Assembly (NCBI GenBank): GCA_028023455.1
Contig: JAQFVV010012405.1
Span: 2,315,677-2,379,676, forward strand
DNA length: 64,000 nt
From: Epiperipatus broadwayi
Taxonomy: Eukaryota; Onychophora; Udeonychophora; Euonychophora; Peripatidae
Reading direction: 5' to 3'
Positions 49,891-61,900 of the stretch are shown one piece after another. Position 1 is the first letter of the stretch. Each line of letters opens with the position of its first letter. A model generated the notes under the pieces. It saw only the letters and a list, made by a program, of their open reading frames with translations, searched no databases and was not told the DNA's origin. The translations under genes were made by a program, and so were the position numbers.

Positions 49891-51874
49891 AAAATTTTAA
49901 CTTTTAAATTAACATTTTTATTATTAATTTATGATTATTAATTCTTTTATTAAAATACATAGGTGCGGCTCAAATATATATATATAGGAGCAAAATTACT
50001 AACAAAAGATTGATATTTTAAATATTTTATTATACGTCATTTTTTAAACTTTTTCTTTTTAAATTGCTTGTTTTTTTTCTCTTAAACTGTATATTTTGTA
50101 AAATCCAATATGGAAGATGCTACAGTAATTGTCTAAAAATAATTAAAGGGTTGGAAGCACCATTGTTTTAATCTGGGGAAGGTATTTTTAATTAAAGTTT
50201 TTACTTAAAATGGGATTAAGATTAGAGATACTTTTGTTATAAACATTTTGTCAAATCTATTTCTAATCTGGAAATAGATTTGAATTTATTTTTGGACGTT
50301 ATCTTACTGTTGCATCTTCAAAAACAACCGATGAAGAAAAAGTATAAAATGGCTGAATTTTGAGAGACAAGATAGATTAGCTACTATTGAGAGAAGCGAT
50401 TGCTACTAGACACTATGCTGTTTTGAAATCTCAAAATGATCTAGTAAAAGCTTTTCCCGACCTTTGTGGGTCGTTTTCCGCTGCCATAATATTCTGCTAC
50501 CCTAAAGTGAAGTAAAGGCCTGATGGAGAACTTTAAAAATGCTAATAGAGACTTGCTGCCACTGAAGAACTTGCATTTCAATTGCTGTGCACGTGCCATA
50601 CTAAATTGGACTCTTAAAATTGCAAGGTAACTTCCAAACCGCCACCATTGAAACTAAAACTAGCTTGCTTAATTAATCTCGAATTCTACTACCAAGATTT
50701 CTCATGTATTATTTAACTTTTTTTTTTTATATAAATATTTAAATGTAATTTGTTCTTAAATAATTTCTATAAATTTAATCCTATCTCATATGCTCTAACT
50801 TTCCTTAACTTTGGTGCGGTCAATTCTTTATAGTTATTTATTACTTGATTTTATATATATGCTTTTATTTTTATTATTATTATTATGCCAATCTCTAACA
50901 ATCTGATGAGTTGAATTTTGTAAAATCTTTTCTTTCTTTTAAGTAAACCTTCATGAATCAAGGTTATTTAACATCCCCTTAAAATATAACACATTATTAA
51001 TTAATATGTTCACCAGATTGTTTTTATGAATCAACATTTTAGATTCGTTTTTCGTATAAAATATATATTTGTTTAACTCTGGATTTTCTGCCCAGGGTGA
51101 ATCCAGAACTTTGGCTAATTAACACTTTGAAATTTTAAAATGTTTTTTTTATTAAATTCTGAAAGAGTGACCCATTAATTATTTTGTATATAACTGTTTT
51201 TTTATTTACTCTTAAAATATAAGCTTAAATATTCCAGTTACTATAAAAACCACAAAGGTGGGATTGAATTATTTTAAATAGTAGAAAAGGGATGGGGGTA
51301 AATCTTAATGTTTTCTTTTACTAAGTAAAATCTTAATGTATATTTTATAACTGCATAGCGTATTAATTGTCTAAGTTATAGCATTCAAATAAGGGTCATT
51401 TATTTTAAAGCAGTAAATTATATTTCAATGTTGTTAGTGACATTTATCATTACTGCGTTACTGACATTTAGCATATCTTCGTATATATATATATTACGTG
51501 CTTCTAGTCTTCTAATCTGGGGGTTACGACAAGATCGAACCCACAGATTTCTCGTTATATCCACTTATTCCATATAAAATGCCTCTGGCAGTGATCTCGT
51601 AAGTTTGGCACACACTATGCATAGTCACTTCTTCGTATCAAAGGCCTGCACGTTGGCGATGATCACGGCATGCCCATCCACTTCATTCTCATCCAGAAGC
51701 ACGACCTTTTCCTCTTAGTTATTTTTAGGCTATTATGTCAGCACCGCAAACTTTTTCGTATTATTATTTCTTTTGCTTCATGACCCAGTTTTAATGCTCT
51801 AATATTAAAATTGTGCTCTGCTCAATATATATATATATATATATATACTATGGCTATATATATATATATATATA
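49891..51874. other. Non-coding spacer with microsatellites
   Basis: TA microsatellites occur at about 49974, 51483 and 51826-51874. A GGTGCGGCTCAAA phrase at 49963 and GGTGCGGTCAA at 50813 may mark borders of an unidentified repeat. From about 51500 to 51720 the sequence is GC-richer (for example GATCACGGCATGCCCATCCA) without a frame or known motif. Confidence 0.4.
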
Positions 51875-52176
51875 TGCCAACTATGGCTGCAGAAAGGAGT
51901 TTGCTATTAACTGAAAGGAGACCCTTTGATTCCTCTTGGAGGCCTTAAAGGAACCGAGCAGGGCAAATTCCTAATGTCCACTCCATACGTTCTTGTCGTT
52001 GCAGCTGTTATTACTATATGTTTATTCATATAGTATACGAACATGGATGGGCTGCTCACCAACACGCATTAGCCAGCGTGGTGAGTTTATTGGCTTTTTA
52101 CCTCTGAGGTTAAGATCAAGAAACACCATGGTCTTTCTTCTCAGTGCCTGATAAGGCAGAATGAATGTTTGTGTAA

Positions 52177-54837
52177 ATGATAAAGATTTTTCCCAATTAT
52201 ACAATTATGACAGACAAAAATAAAGCATGGCCCTTAATCCCAGGAGGCTGTAAAGTCACCAACCAAGGCAGCGGTTGGTGGCCGAAGGCGGAGGGTGCTA
52301 AGAATATCCTGGAGGCGGTTCCAGGCTACCATTTGATGATGACTTTTTATTTAGGTACTTACAACTGCAGATCATTTTCAAGTGAAGGAAGATTGCAAGA
52401 ATTAGAAGAAGAACTCTCTTATATTAAATGGGATATTATTGGACTTTGTGAAGTTAGAAGAAAAGGTGAAGAGACAATTGATTTAAAATGTGGACATATG
52501 CTCTATTATAAAGGCACAAATATTGGAAATACAAGTGGAGTAGGATTCATTATAAATAAAAAGTGGAAGAACAATATTGTGGAGATTGATGGTGTATCAG
52601 ACAGAGTGGCAAGATTAGTTATACAACTTAATAGCAGATATCAAATGCAGATAATTCAGGTTTATGCCCCAACAAGTTCTCACAGTGATGAAGTAGTAGA
52701 AGATTTTTATATGGATGTACAAAAGGCTTTTGATCAGAGTAAACAACATTTTAAAATTGTTATGGGAGATTTTAATGCTAGAATTGGTAAACAAATGAAA
52801 GATGAAAGTGTTGTAGGTAATTTTGGTTATGGTAATAGAAATGAGAGAGGACATAGACTTGTGGAGTTTGCAGAGAAGGAAAAACTTTATATTATGAATT
52901 CTTTTTTTGAAAAAAATGTTAGAAGGAAATGGACATGGAAGCATCCAAATGAAGGTACAGCAGAATTGGATTATATTTTGACTAACAGGAAATACATATT
53001 TCAAGATTGTAATGTTCTTAATAAATTTAACACAGGAAGTGATCATCGATTAGTAAGGGGTAAGATACATGTTAATGTAAAACTAGAGAGACAAAAATTA
53101 TTAAGAAAAACTATATTTACAGTTGATATTCCTAATCTTCAGAAACATTCTAATGAATTTAAATTAGAACTTACAAATCGGTTTCAAGTATTAGTAGATT
53201 TTGAACATGATTCAGATTTGAATGAAATTAATATGAAAATAACTGATACACTTTTAAAAACTGCAACAAAGATAGCTGGTAGAAAAAAGCAGCAATTGAC
53301 TAATAAAATTTCTACTGAGACTAGAGAACTTATGAAGAAAAGAAGGAATATGAAGATATGCAAGAATGATGCATTAAAAAGAATTGAATATCTCAAATTT
53401 TGTAAAATGGTGCGGAAAAGAGTTGAAAATGATATAAGAAAGTATTTCTGTGAACTAGCAAGAAAAGCTGTAGAAGAAAATAAAAGTCTTAAGAATGTAA
53501 AACAACATTTTGGTATTGGTAGGAAATTTATATCTGCAATAAGGAAAAAAGATGGAATTATTACTAAAAAGAGGGATGACATTATGAAATTGGTAGAAGA
53601 TTTTTATCAAGAATTATATAGTAATAAAGAACAAGTACCTCCTATATCTATTACATCTTCTGAATTGCCCAGAATTTTAAATGAAGAAGTGAGAAATGCA
53701 ATTAAATGTATGAAAAAAGGAAAGGCTCCAGGTAATGATGGAATTATAATTGATATATTAAAAGAAGCAGGTGAAGAAACAGAAAAAATATTAGCAAAGT
53801 TATATACCAAATGTCTAAATGATAAAGATGTACCGGATGATTGGAAGAATGCAGTAATAATATTAATATTTAAAAAAGGTGATAAAGAAGATATTAGAAA
53901 TTACAGACCTATCAGCCTTTTATCAGTTTTATATAAAATTTTTACCAAGATAATTACAACTCGTCTACAGAGAACCTTGGATTTTCACCAACCAAGAGAA
54001 CAAGCTGGATTTAAAAGTGGTTTTAGTACAGTAGATCATATTCAAGTATTGAGAGAAGTTATAGAAAGGACAAATGAATATGAGTTGTCATTATGTTTTG
54101 GATTTGTAGATTATGAAAAGACATTTGATTCTATAAACATTTCTTCAGTGATTAAAGCATTGGATCATCAAGTTATAGATCCAGGATATTGTCATATTTT
54201 AAAGAATATTTATAAAAATGCAACAGCAACCATTAGATTACATAATGATACTGGGAAAGTCAACATTGAGAAAGGTGTAAGACAAGGTGACTCCATATCT
54301 CCAAAACTTTTTACAGCAGTGCTGCAAGAAGTATTTTGTGGATTAAAATGGGAAACTAAAGGAGTGAAAGTAAATGGAGATTATTTAAGTCATTTAGATT
54401 TTGCAGATGATGTAGTTGTTTTTGCAAATAATGCTTCCGAGCTGCAGGAAATGTTGCAGGAGTTATCAGATGAAAGTAGGAAAGTAGGACTAAAGATAAA
54501 TGTTAAAAAGACTAAAGTAATGTTTAATCGATTTGCTCCAAATATGAAAATAAAGATTGATTATGATGAATTAGAAGAAGTTAAGAGTTACAAATACCTT
54601 GGTCAGATTATTAATACAGATGGAAACATAATAGAGGAAATTAATCATAGAATTAAACTTGGTTGGAGTGCTTTTGGTAGAAATAACTTGATATTAAAAG
54701 GAAATATGACTATGTGTTTGAAAAGAAAGGTTTTTAACAAATGTGTTTTACCAGTTCTTACTTATGGATCTGAGACTTGGACACTTAATAGAAGATCAAT
54801 ACAGAGACTTCAGACCACTCAAAGAAGTATGGAGTGA
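52177..54837 (+). CDS. LINE endonuclease-reverse transcriptase, premature stop near C-terminus
   Basis: 886 codons are open from ATG at 52177; a more likely functional start is [13 protein letters not shown] at 52336. Domains: an AP-type endonuclease from about residue 54 to 290 ([21 protein letters not shown], then GSDHRLVR with its catalytic SDH); a linker; and a reverse transcriptase from about 490 to 780, with [40 protein letters not shown] and FADD at 54400-54411. The normal Ala in DYEKAFDS is Thr here. A TGA at 54835-54837 replaces the AGA seen in the sister copy (MERCML), yet the same frame stays open to 55164 and encodes the usual C-terminal block. So one substitution alone inactivates an otherwise intact protein. 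Confidence 0.94.
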   Translation: MIKIFPNYTIMTDKNKAWPLIPGGCKVTNQGSGWWPKAEGAKNILEAVPGYHLMMTFYLGTYNCRSFSSEGRLQELEEELSYIKWDIIGLCEVRRKGEETIDLKCGHMLYYKGTNIGNTSGVGFIINKKWKNNIVEIDGVSDRVARLVIQLNSRYQMQIIQVYAPTSSHSDEVVEDFYMDVQKAFDQSKQHFKIVMGDFNARIGKQMKDESVVGNFGYGNRNERGHRLVEFAEKEKLYIMNSFFEKNVRRKWTWKHPNEGTAELDYILTNRKYIFQDCNVLNKFNTGSDHRLVRGKIHVNVKLERQKLLRKTIFTVDIPNLQKHSNEFKLELTNRFQVLVDFEHDSDLNEINMKITDTLLKTATKIAGRKKQQLTNKISTETRELMKKRRNMKICKNDALKRIEYLKFCKMVRKRVENDIRKYFCELARKAVEENKSLKNVKQHFGIGRKFISAIRKKDGIITKKRDDIMKLVEDFYQELYSNKEQVPPISITSSELPRILNEEVRNAIKCMKKGKAPGNDGIIIDILKEAGEETEKILAKLYTKCLNDKDVPDDWKNAVIILIFKKGDKEDIRNYRPISLLSVLYKIFTKIITTRLQRTLDFHQPREQAGFKSGFSTVDHIQVLREVIERTNEYELSLCFGFVDYEKTFDSINISSVIKALDHQVIDPGYCHILKNIYKNATATIRLHNDTGKVNIEKGVRQGDSISPKLFTAVLQEVFCGLKWETKGVKVNGDYLSHLDFADDVVVFANNASELQEMLQELSDESRKVGLKINVKKTKVMFNRFAPNMKIKIDYDELEEVKSYKYLGQIINTDGNIIEEINHRIKLGWSAFGRNNLILKGNMTMCLKRKVFNKCVLPVLTYGSETWTLNRRSIQRLQTTQRSME

Positions 54838-55164
54838 TGTATGTTGGGAGTAACAAGAAGAGATCGAAAACGCAATGTATGGGTAAGAGAACAAACAGGT
54901 GTTACTGTCCTCATTGAAAAAATTAAAAGATTGAAGTGGAGTTGGGCTGGACATATTGCTAGAAGAGATGATAATAGATGGACAATTGAAATTTTAAACT
55001 GGATTCCAAGAGATTGTAAAAGACCCAGAAGGAGACCACATGTAAGATGGATGGATGAAATAAGAAAATGTGTAGGGGTGTTGTGGAGAAGAGAAGCTAA
55101 AGATCGGAGAAGATGGATTAAACTTGGAGAGACCTTCATCCTGCAGTGGATTGATAATGGTTGA
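54838..55164 (+). pseudogene. C-terminal remainder of the LINE protein, beyond the stop
   Basis: Same frame as the upstream ORF. It contains MLGVTRRDRKRNVW, WAGHIARRDDNRWTIE, WIPRDCKRPRRRPHVRW and ILQWIDNG, the conserved tail of RTE-type proteins, ending just before the GAT tail. Confidence 0.9.
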
Positions 55165-55186
55165 TAATGATGATGATGCCAACTAT

Positions 55187-55840
55187 TACTAGTTTTATTA
55201 ATTAAATTTATTTCAGTCTTATATAATCCCACAATCATAACTTATTTCTGTATTCAAGAGTATGTGCCTTGGGAAAAATAAAGCATTCATCTTACTATTG
55301 TTAAAATAAGTTTTCATTAAATATTTTGTCATAGATTCAAATATAATCTTTCGAATGTATTTTGTTTATTTTCACGACCTCAGTGGCATGAAAATAGTTT
55401 ATATTATATGTATAATGAATTTCGGGATGCTCCTAGAAATAATGTTAGTCACCATGTTTCAGAACCGTAAATCAAAGCGTTAATGGCAATATTATGTAAT
55501 TCTTTCTAATATTTGATTGACATCTTAATATTGGACCCACCAAAGATGTGTGCTTATTTATAATATATATTTTTTTAGCTAATAAAGAGCATATGAGAAA
55601 TAATAGCGTGAATGACACTATGTAATCCTCTATCACTTGGTAGACCACTTGCTCATTCATACACACACTAATGTATATAATTAATTTATAAATGTATAAT
55701 AATTTGTCAGTATATTAAACTATATTTTTATTGTCTAACTTATTTGATTAGTTCGAATTCCTTTTTTCCACTTCCACATATTACAGCCATGATTATATAT
55801 ATTTTAGTTTAGTCATAGTTAAAAGATGTCTCATTGTTTT
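55187..55840. other. AT-rich spacer
   Basis: No feature was recognised; the short - strand frame at 55472-55666 shows no motif. Confidence 0.4.
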
Positions 55841-55849
55841 GCTCAGCTT

Positions 55850-55990
55850 TGCTAGTCAGCCGGATTAAAATTAATTCTCATGTGCCATCACTATTATGTT
55901 ATTCATTAGGTGTTAGATCTGGGGCTTAGAGAGTGGGTTCGAATCCAGGCTGGTCCCTGACCTAAATCTCGGGCTTGACTGGGTTTGAAG
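55850..55990 (+). repeat. Possible SINE relic with B-box
   Basis: GGGTTCGAATCC at about 55937-55948 is a perfect tRNA B-box. TAGTCAGCCGG at about 55852 could serve as an A-box one base short, but the separation (about 80 bases) is long. The block is GC-richer than its surroundings. The SINE assignment is tentative. Confidence 0.3.
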
Positions 55991-56039
55991 TATATTTTGT
56001 GAGTGCCAGCTCATGTTAGATGGATAAACATGTTTTGAC

Positions 56040-56605
56040 CAGTACAGTACCAATGAACATATGTTCACTTGGGAAAATACAAAAATATTGGATAGAGAGG
56101 AAAAGGTACAAAGTATTAAATTCAAAGACAATAGGGAATAACCCCATAAATCAAACCAGTGTGACTGTATGTAATGTATGGAAGCCACTAATCAAATTTG
56201 CTTTTTAAAAAACGTGGAGGAATCGGGAGACAATTCATAGATAAGTATATGAAATTTCTACTGACTACTGCCTTTGGCAGGATGGCTCAATTGGTTAGAT
56301 CATTATCCTAAAATTCAACAGTCAAGAATCTAAGGGTCCAAGTTTGATTCCTAAGCTAGTACTGTCACTGGTCAGGCCAACAATACCTCAAGAAGAGAGG
56401 AGAATAATATTTATTGAAGCATCATGCATACACTATCCTGTGTACTATTTCTAACAGTTGAATGTAATTGAAATATTTAAATAGAATTAAATTTTTGTAA
56501 AGACATTCAATATTTAATATTAGATGATTGAAATCATCCAGTATATAAATACAACTAAAAAACCATCATCACAAACCTTCAGGAAAACACTGAAGTATGC
56601 AATTA
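56040..56605 (+). mobile_element. 3' tail of a Penelope-like element, + orientation
   Basis: From GAACATATGTTCACTTGGGA onward it matches the complement of the tail of the - strand copy (about 44950-45520), including TTGGATAGAG, the tRNA-like module and AACAGTTGAATGTAATTGAA. The coding part is missing, so it is an extreme 5' truncation. It ends near the hairpin CTTCAG-GAAAACA-CTGAAG at about 56577-56596. Confidence 0.8.
56268..56362 (+). repeat. tRNA-like module in the Penelope tail, copy 2
   Basis: Hairpin CTGCC-TTT-GGCAG, A-box TGGCTCAATTGG (56283-56294) and B-box-like AGTTTGATTCC (56341-56351) lie in the same order and spacing as at 45133-45224. The B-box has decayed slightly compared with that copy. 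Confidence 0.62.
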
Positions 56606-57359
56606 TAAAACTCCTTCTGTGATCCATGCTATGTCTCTGTCATATATATTCAGTAAATTATGGTAATTTTCAATTGCTCTAAATTGTTTTTAAAAAAATT
56701 ATTCCATTCTATCAGCTATGATCAAATCAATCTAATCAGTCCTACAAACTATTTAAATGGAACTGTTAAATGATGAATATTTTTATCAAAAAAAAAAGAA
56801 GACTTGACCAATAAAATTTGTTTGGTTCTTAAAGCCCTGTTAACCAAAATATTGTATCACAATAGTTAATAATGAAGTGCTGAATACAGGCTTTAATTTA
56901 GATTGCTACTTAAAAATAGTGTGTAAACAGATTGTATGATATTTTGTTTGTATTATGACAATTCTGACTAAATAATATAGGTGCTTAATAGTAATTAAAA
57001 ATCAGACACCAAAACAAATAGTGACAAGTTTTATAAGTAGTTAACTATGCCAACAAGTTGGCTTAAATTCAAAACATTGAGAAGATTTTGAATTGGAGGT
57101 TGGTAGCTTGGTATTTAAATAAAGAAGCATTATTTTCAAAAAATCCAAATATTACTAGATTCAGATCAAAACTCCTTACTGATGAAAGTATAAACTGAAA
57201 ACTAGTCTAGAGACATAGATAGCAGTATTAAGTAAGATTTAGTAATCCATCGTCTGTTACTTCTGAATTATTCAATCTTATACTAAGTGGCTGGACAGGA
57301 ATAGATGACAGGTTTGTTATTTAATTCAACACTGTGATACATAACTTTATTTCATTACT
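56606..57359. other. AT-rich spacer
   Basis: No gene is present. A short phrase, CTCCTTACTGATGAAAG, at about 57172 recalls the arm of the inverted repeat at 44340 but is not extended. Confidence 0.4.
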
Positions 57360-58790
57360 CCAGTATATTTTTTTGTCTTATTCATTCACCTAATATGCTC
57401 TTTTTTCTAGGATTCTTTTATAATCTCTTGAAATCTGTATAAGACTTTAATTCTCCATCTATAATTAGGTGCAGTCCAGCTTCATTTTAGCTAAGTTAAC
57501 TTTTTTAATATTGTTATTGATAACTGTTTGTTTCTTCACTCATAAAATTTGTTCTTTATTTGCTAATCTAATATGCATTTTTCAATATTCTGTTAATGTC
57601 TTTTGAAAGTTCTGAATGATCGATTCAACACCCATATTTCAGATTCAAATATAGGAATAATGAAACTCATTTATTAAAACTCTTCCTTTCAAATACATAG
57701 GCATATTTCCTTTTAATATTATTTCTACAAAAAAAAACCTTCTAAATTTTAAATCTATTATTAATTTCATATATTACGTTTTTTTGTATTAATATAATGG
57801 CCAATATATTCGTAATTGTTCACTATTTTAAATTCATTATTATCAATCTTTACTTTCTTCTCCATTGAACATTAATTGAATCTGTTTAGCATTTTTTTTT
57901 AGTTCTATTTTTTTCTGTTATCTGATAGTTCATGTAACATTTCCGGAAATTCTGAAGCATTATTTGAAAACACGTTACCTTCAAAATTTAGATGATATAA
58001 ATAATTTTCATTCTTTTTTATTTTTTAGCTTTTCTTTTTAATTTGCAAAATACTTCTTTTAAAACTGTAGTAAAAAGTTTTAGAAATAAGGAATCAATGT
58101 TATTCTTATATTTTTTAGAATTTTACAATATTCCTGGTTTATATCTTGATGTTTCAAAACTCTAATCACCATGGAAATGCTTCTAGAATGAAATGCCATT
58201 TCATAATCTACAAAACTATATTTATTGTTATTTTCTGTAATTTCTTTTAGTACCTGTATGTGATCTACTATGATAAAACCATTTTTAAATTTAACTTTTT
58301 TTTTGTTTGATTTGACTACAAATTTTTTGTGAATGAGTTGCAATGGTCTTAGTAAAGATCTTGTATATTACCGATAGAACAATGATACATCTATATTTTT
58401 AGCAAATATATTTTATCTCTCTTAAAAGACAACAATCACTATTGCATTCTTCCTAAATATCTGTTTTATTCCTATCATTTCTAATTCTTTACCTATTTTT
58501 TAAACACATTTTTAATAATTCCATTATTTCTTTTTTTGTTTCTCTTAGTCTTAATTACATGTTTCATATCTTTATTTAAAATACTCAGTATTTCAGAATA
58601 TATTGGAAGTGTAGGGCTACATTATTTTTTCTCAGATTCAAATCCACACATCTCATGAGGTCTTTTTTGTTTTTAGTAATAGTGTCATATTTACTTTTTT
58701 TGCTGAAACAAATTTTCTTCTAATATCAAGATATTTTGTTATACTTGTGAGACTTGTTTAATCAGTAGCTTTTTTTGCCAATTCGTAATT
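57360..58790 (-). pseudogene. Decayed RTE LINE, reverse orientation, 5' truncated
   Basis: Complement of the middle and 3' parts of the LINE. The best-preserved piece is 58343-58080: FKNGFIIVDHIQVLKEITEN, FVDYEMAFHSRSISMVIRVLKHQDIN, then YCKILKNI. This corresponds to the RT motif A region, with the catalytic DYExAF partly kept. The C-terminal region is recognisable down to about 57410, and the thumb and linker region extends up to about 58790. Many stops and indels make it one of the older copies. Confidence 0.8.
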
Positions 58791-58798
58791 ATATATAT

Positions 58799-59775
58799 TA
58801 TAATGGTCAGCGATTTAGAGATCGATAGAGTCTTACCATATCTGCACTACAGGGCACCACTAGGCTACTCGAACCTAGAAAATTTATAGAGTAGGCAGAT
58901 ACACGCTGTTGATGATCCAACTTTTACATCGATATTTTATCATGACAGCCAGCCCTAGTCACTAGCTCAAGGAGACGCAGAAACTTAAAACATTTATTAA
59001 AATATATTTTTAATAAAGAATAATAAAAACAATCCCTAGATCACTGTCAGTACTAATAACACAAAAGATTTTATTTACATATATATAAGTAATAACACAC
59101 AAACTTAAAGAAAAATAATTATTATAAAAGAAAAAATTATGATTTATGTTGTTTCATTATTATTATTTTATTTGTGTTTAACTTTAATCTTTAATCTTAG
59201 AGTGTTGAGCATAGGTAGGCCACCCAGACGATGCATTTAGATCTTCAAAACATTTGTTTCCAGGCCACATGTCCGCAGCCATGCCAATGCTCACTTCCAG
59301 ATATATATATCCACAACCAATGCAATGTGAACATGTTAGCATCAAATCACACTGACAGGAATGTGCATCTGAACAACGTGATATTATTTGAAGAAACATG
59401 ACCCGTCCAGTACAGGAATGTACGTCTGTCTGGCAAAGGAATCATGTATGTAATATTATAAAGAGAATAATGCTTCATACGGATGGGAAAGTGTTCTATC
59501 TTGCCGGCTTATTGTCCCAATCCATAGAGCTGGAATGGGTCAATGGCACAGGAAATACGTCTGCATCCATTCCAATGCTATGACTGCCTCTTTGGGGTCA
59601 TGCATTCAGTTGGGCACGTTGCCTTTATGTGTGAACACACTTCACATTACATTGATGTAAACATCCATATATCTCTCCATCAGCATTGACACAACTATGA
59701 AACAAATAATCTGAAATCAAAACCCCTTTAAAACTAACATATATTTAAATGAGGCTACATGGCTACCTACACTCA
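58799..59775. mobile_element. Second copy of repeat C (left part)
   Basis: Starts TATAATGGTCAGCGATTT directly after the LINE relic. It aligns with 41006-41950 (TAGAGTCTTACC.TATCTGC.CTACA, AGTAGGCAGATAC, GAGTGT.GAG.AT.G.TAG, AAACAAATAATCTGA). Beyond about 59775 similarity to the first copy fades, so the right boundary is unknown. The 59398-59583 frame has no motif. Confidence 0.55.
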
Positions 59776-61900
59776 ACTTACATTTAAGTCAATTTATTAA
59801 TTTAATTCTAAAAAAAATAAATCTTTAGTTTAAGGTTTAAAATCATTTTAAGATGACACATTATATTTAACTTATTTTTACCACAAATACTATTTGACCT
59901 ATTTTTACTTTCTTTTAAATTCAATAATGCACAAATAACGATATATATTTTTATCTTTAAATTTAAGTTTGCAATCGCAAACCCCTACCCTATTACAAAC
60001 AGATCTCATTAAGCATGAATAAAAAAAAACAATACATATTTTAAGAGATTACGTTTAAAACTTTAGCTTTGACTTTTTATTGCAAGATTTAAAAAAATAA
60101 GAAATAAAGTTCAGGTTTGCTCCAGAGAGAAAGTCTATAGTTCATTTTAAAGACAAATAGAATTCGAAGATTGTACATTTAAGAAAGTTTATATTTCATT
60201 TTATCATTTATAAATCTATACCTTCCTTTGTCTGTGCTTGTTCTTTCACAATGAAGATCTAATTTATGCAAGGGTCCTTTTCTTATGGACCATGATGATT
60301 TAGGAAGTTTGACAATGATTTCTGCATACGGCACCAGTGGTTCGATCCTGGGATCCGTGGCGATGAAAGCTACCTTCGGCCAGCCGAACTGAAGGAAGCA
60401 CGATGAAACTGATTACATTCTTGGTGATGGTGATAATAACTTGTAAAATTTTTTATTTTTACTTTCAGCAAATACGAATGAATTCAAAACTTTCAGCAAA
60501 TACGAATGAATTCAAAACTTTAATTTTCTAATTCTCAAATTAATTATTTCTTTTGAATTTTTCTTTTTATAGTCCTCAGGCAACTTATCTCTGGAATGCA
60601 TGGATCTATCAAACATATTCCATATCTGTATTTCATTGGTTCATTGAGTTTGTGGCCAAGTAGATTTTGGGTTTGTGGCTATGTGGATTTATCCACTGAG
60701 GTCTGTGTCTATATCTTTGGGCGGGAAAAGCAAGTCTTTTGTTTCTATTCCTCGACCCTTATCTATTTCGTAATCATCTTTTCAATGGTCATTTTGCCCT
60801 AAGGATCTGTTTGTAATTTTTATTTTTAAAGTCAAAAACTCTCTTCGTTATTTTTAAAATCAAAAGGTTTTTATTATATTTTATTTAAAGATTAGAATCT
60901 TTGCTTCGATTCTATAATTTTTTTAAAGCTTATCTTATTTCAATATTTAAATTAAACTTATTAGTGAATAAATAATTCGTTATTTGTGCATTTTGGAGTA
61001 TCTTTTTTTTTATTATTATTAAATTCATTCAAATCTATTATACATTATTATTTATTAACATTTTTTTAACTTAGAGAATTTGATGTATTTATTTCATTCA
61101 GTAAATTTAATAATTATAGAAAGAAAAAAAATCTTATTGCTGAAATGTAAGGTTTGATGATTGAAGGGATGACTTAAAAAGTGTTGCTAGTTTTATGGTT
61201 CAAGAATTAAAAATGAAAGAGGACATAGTTTTATCAACAACATCTAATTATTAAATGTTAAAGACATTGTTAATAAAAATTATTATTTTTTGTCTGTATT
61301 TTGATGATAATGTCATCTTCAGCTAGAAAATATCGTAGTAATATAATTTAATGCTATTTTCAATTTGTAAATGCATGCCAATAAAATAACCACCTAAAAT
61401 AAAATAAAAAACATTTCATTAATGATTTAAAAAACTACATGTAATAAAGTCTCTATACATTATTTAAGGGAAAACAAAATTAATAGTTATTTCTAGAAAA
61501 TAATTATATTGTTTGTTGAAAATTTTGTTAATTAAATTTACAGTCTAACTATATTTGTATTGTTATTGATTCATAGAACCTTGTGTGCCAGTAGTAGTGC
61601 ATCTTCTTGGTTAAATTTGAAATTTTTTAAAATTGGCTTAGGCTTTTTTTTTTTTAATGTAATTGGTCTAAAAGAGATCTATTTAGCTATTTTTATCTAT
61701 AAGGTAAAACAAGGATGAAAATACACTCAAATTCTCATCATCAACAAATTGGCAAGCTGAATAATTATCATATTCTCCTTCACTATTCCTCTTTGAAAGC
61801 TGATAGAGAAGCCTTTATTCTGAACAGCTATTTGATGGTGGTTTTATCTTTTTCCATGTAAAAAGCTTCATATGTAAAAAAAAATATATTTATAAGTTTT
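59776..61900. other. Non-coding DNA, possibly the rest of repeat C
   Basis: At 60332-60342 a GTGGTTCGATCC word resembles a B-box, without an A-box that I can place. At about 60464-60519 a 28-base unit starting CTTTCAGCAAATACGAATGA is duplicated in tandem. A 68-codon frame at 60596 shows no motif. The remainder is AT-rich. Confidence 0.4.

Larger units (their letters stand above)
51885..55176 (+). mobile_element. RTE-clade LINE, full length, with 10-bp target-site duplication
   Basis: Starts GGCTGCAGAAAGGAGTTTGC and ends in a (GAT)n tail at 55176. TGCCAACTAT occurs immediately outside both ends (51875-51884 and 55177-55186), so both borders are firm. The start agrees with the 5' end of the older copy at 22374. 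It has a short 5' leader, a single endonuclease-RT frame and almost no 3' UTR, as is usual for RTE-clade elements. It is very similar to the copy at 3577-6849. Confidence 0.96.

Noticed and set aside
57172-57205. CTGATGA-AGT/ACT-GAAA arrangement resembling a hammerhead ribozyme
   Set aside because: Stem II has only three pairs, and neither stem I nor stem III with a correct cleavage triplet can be drawn.
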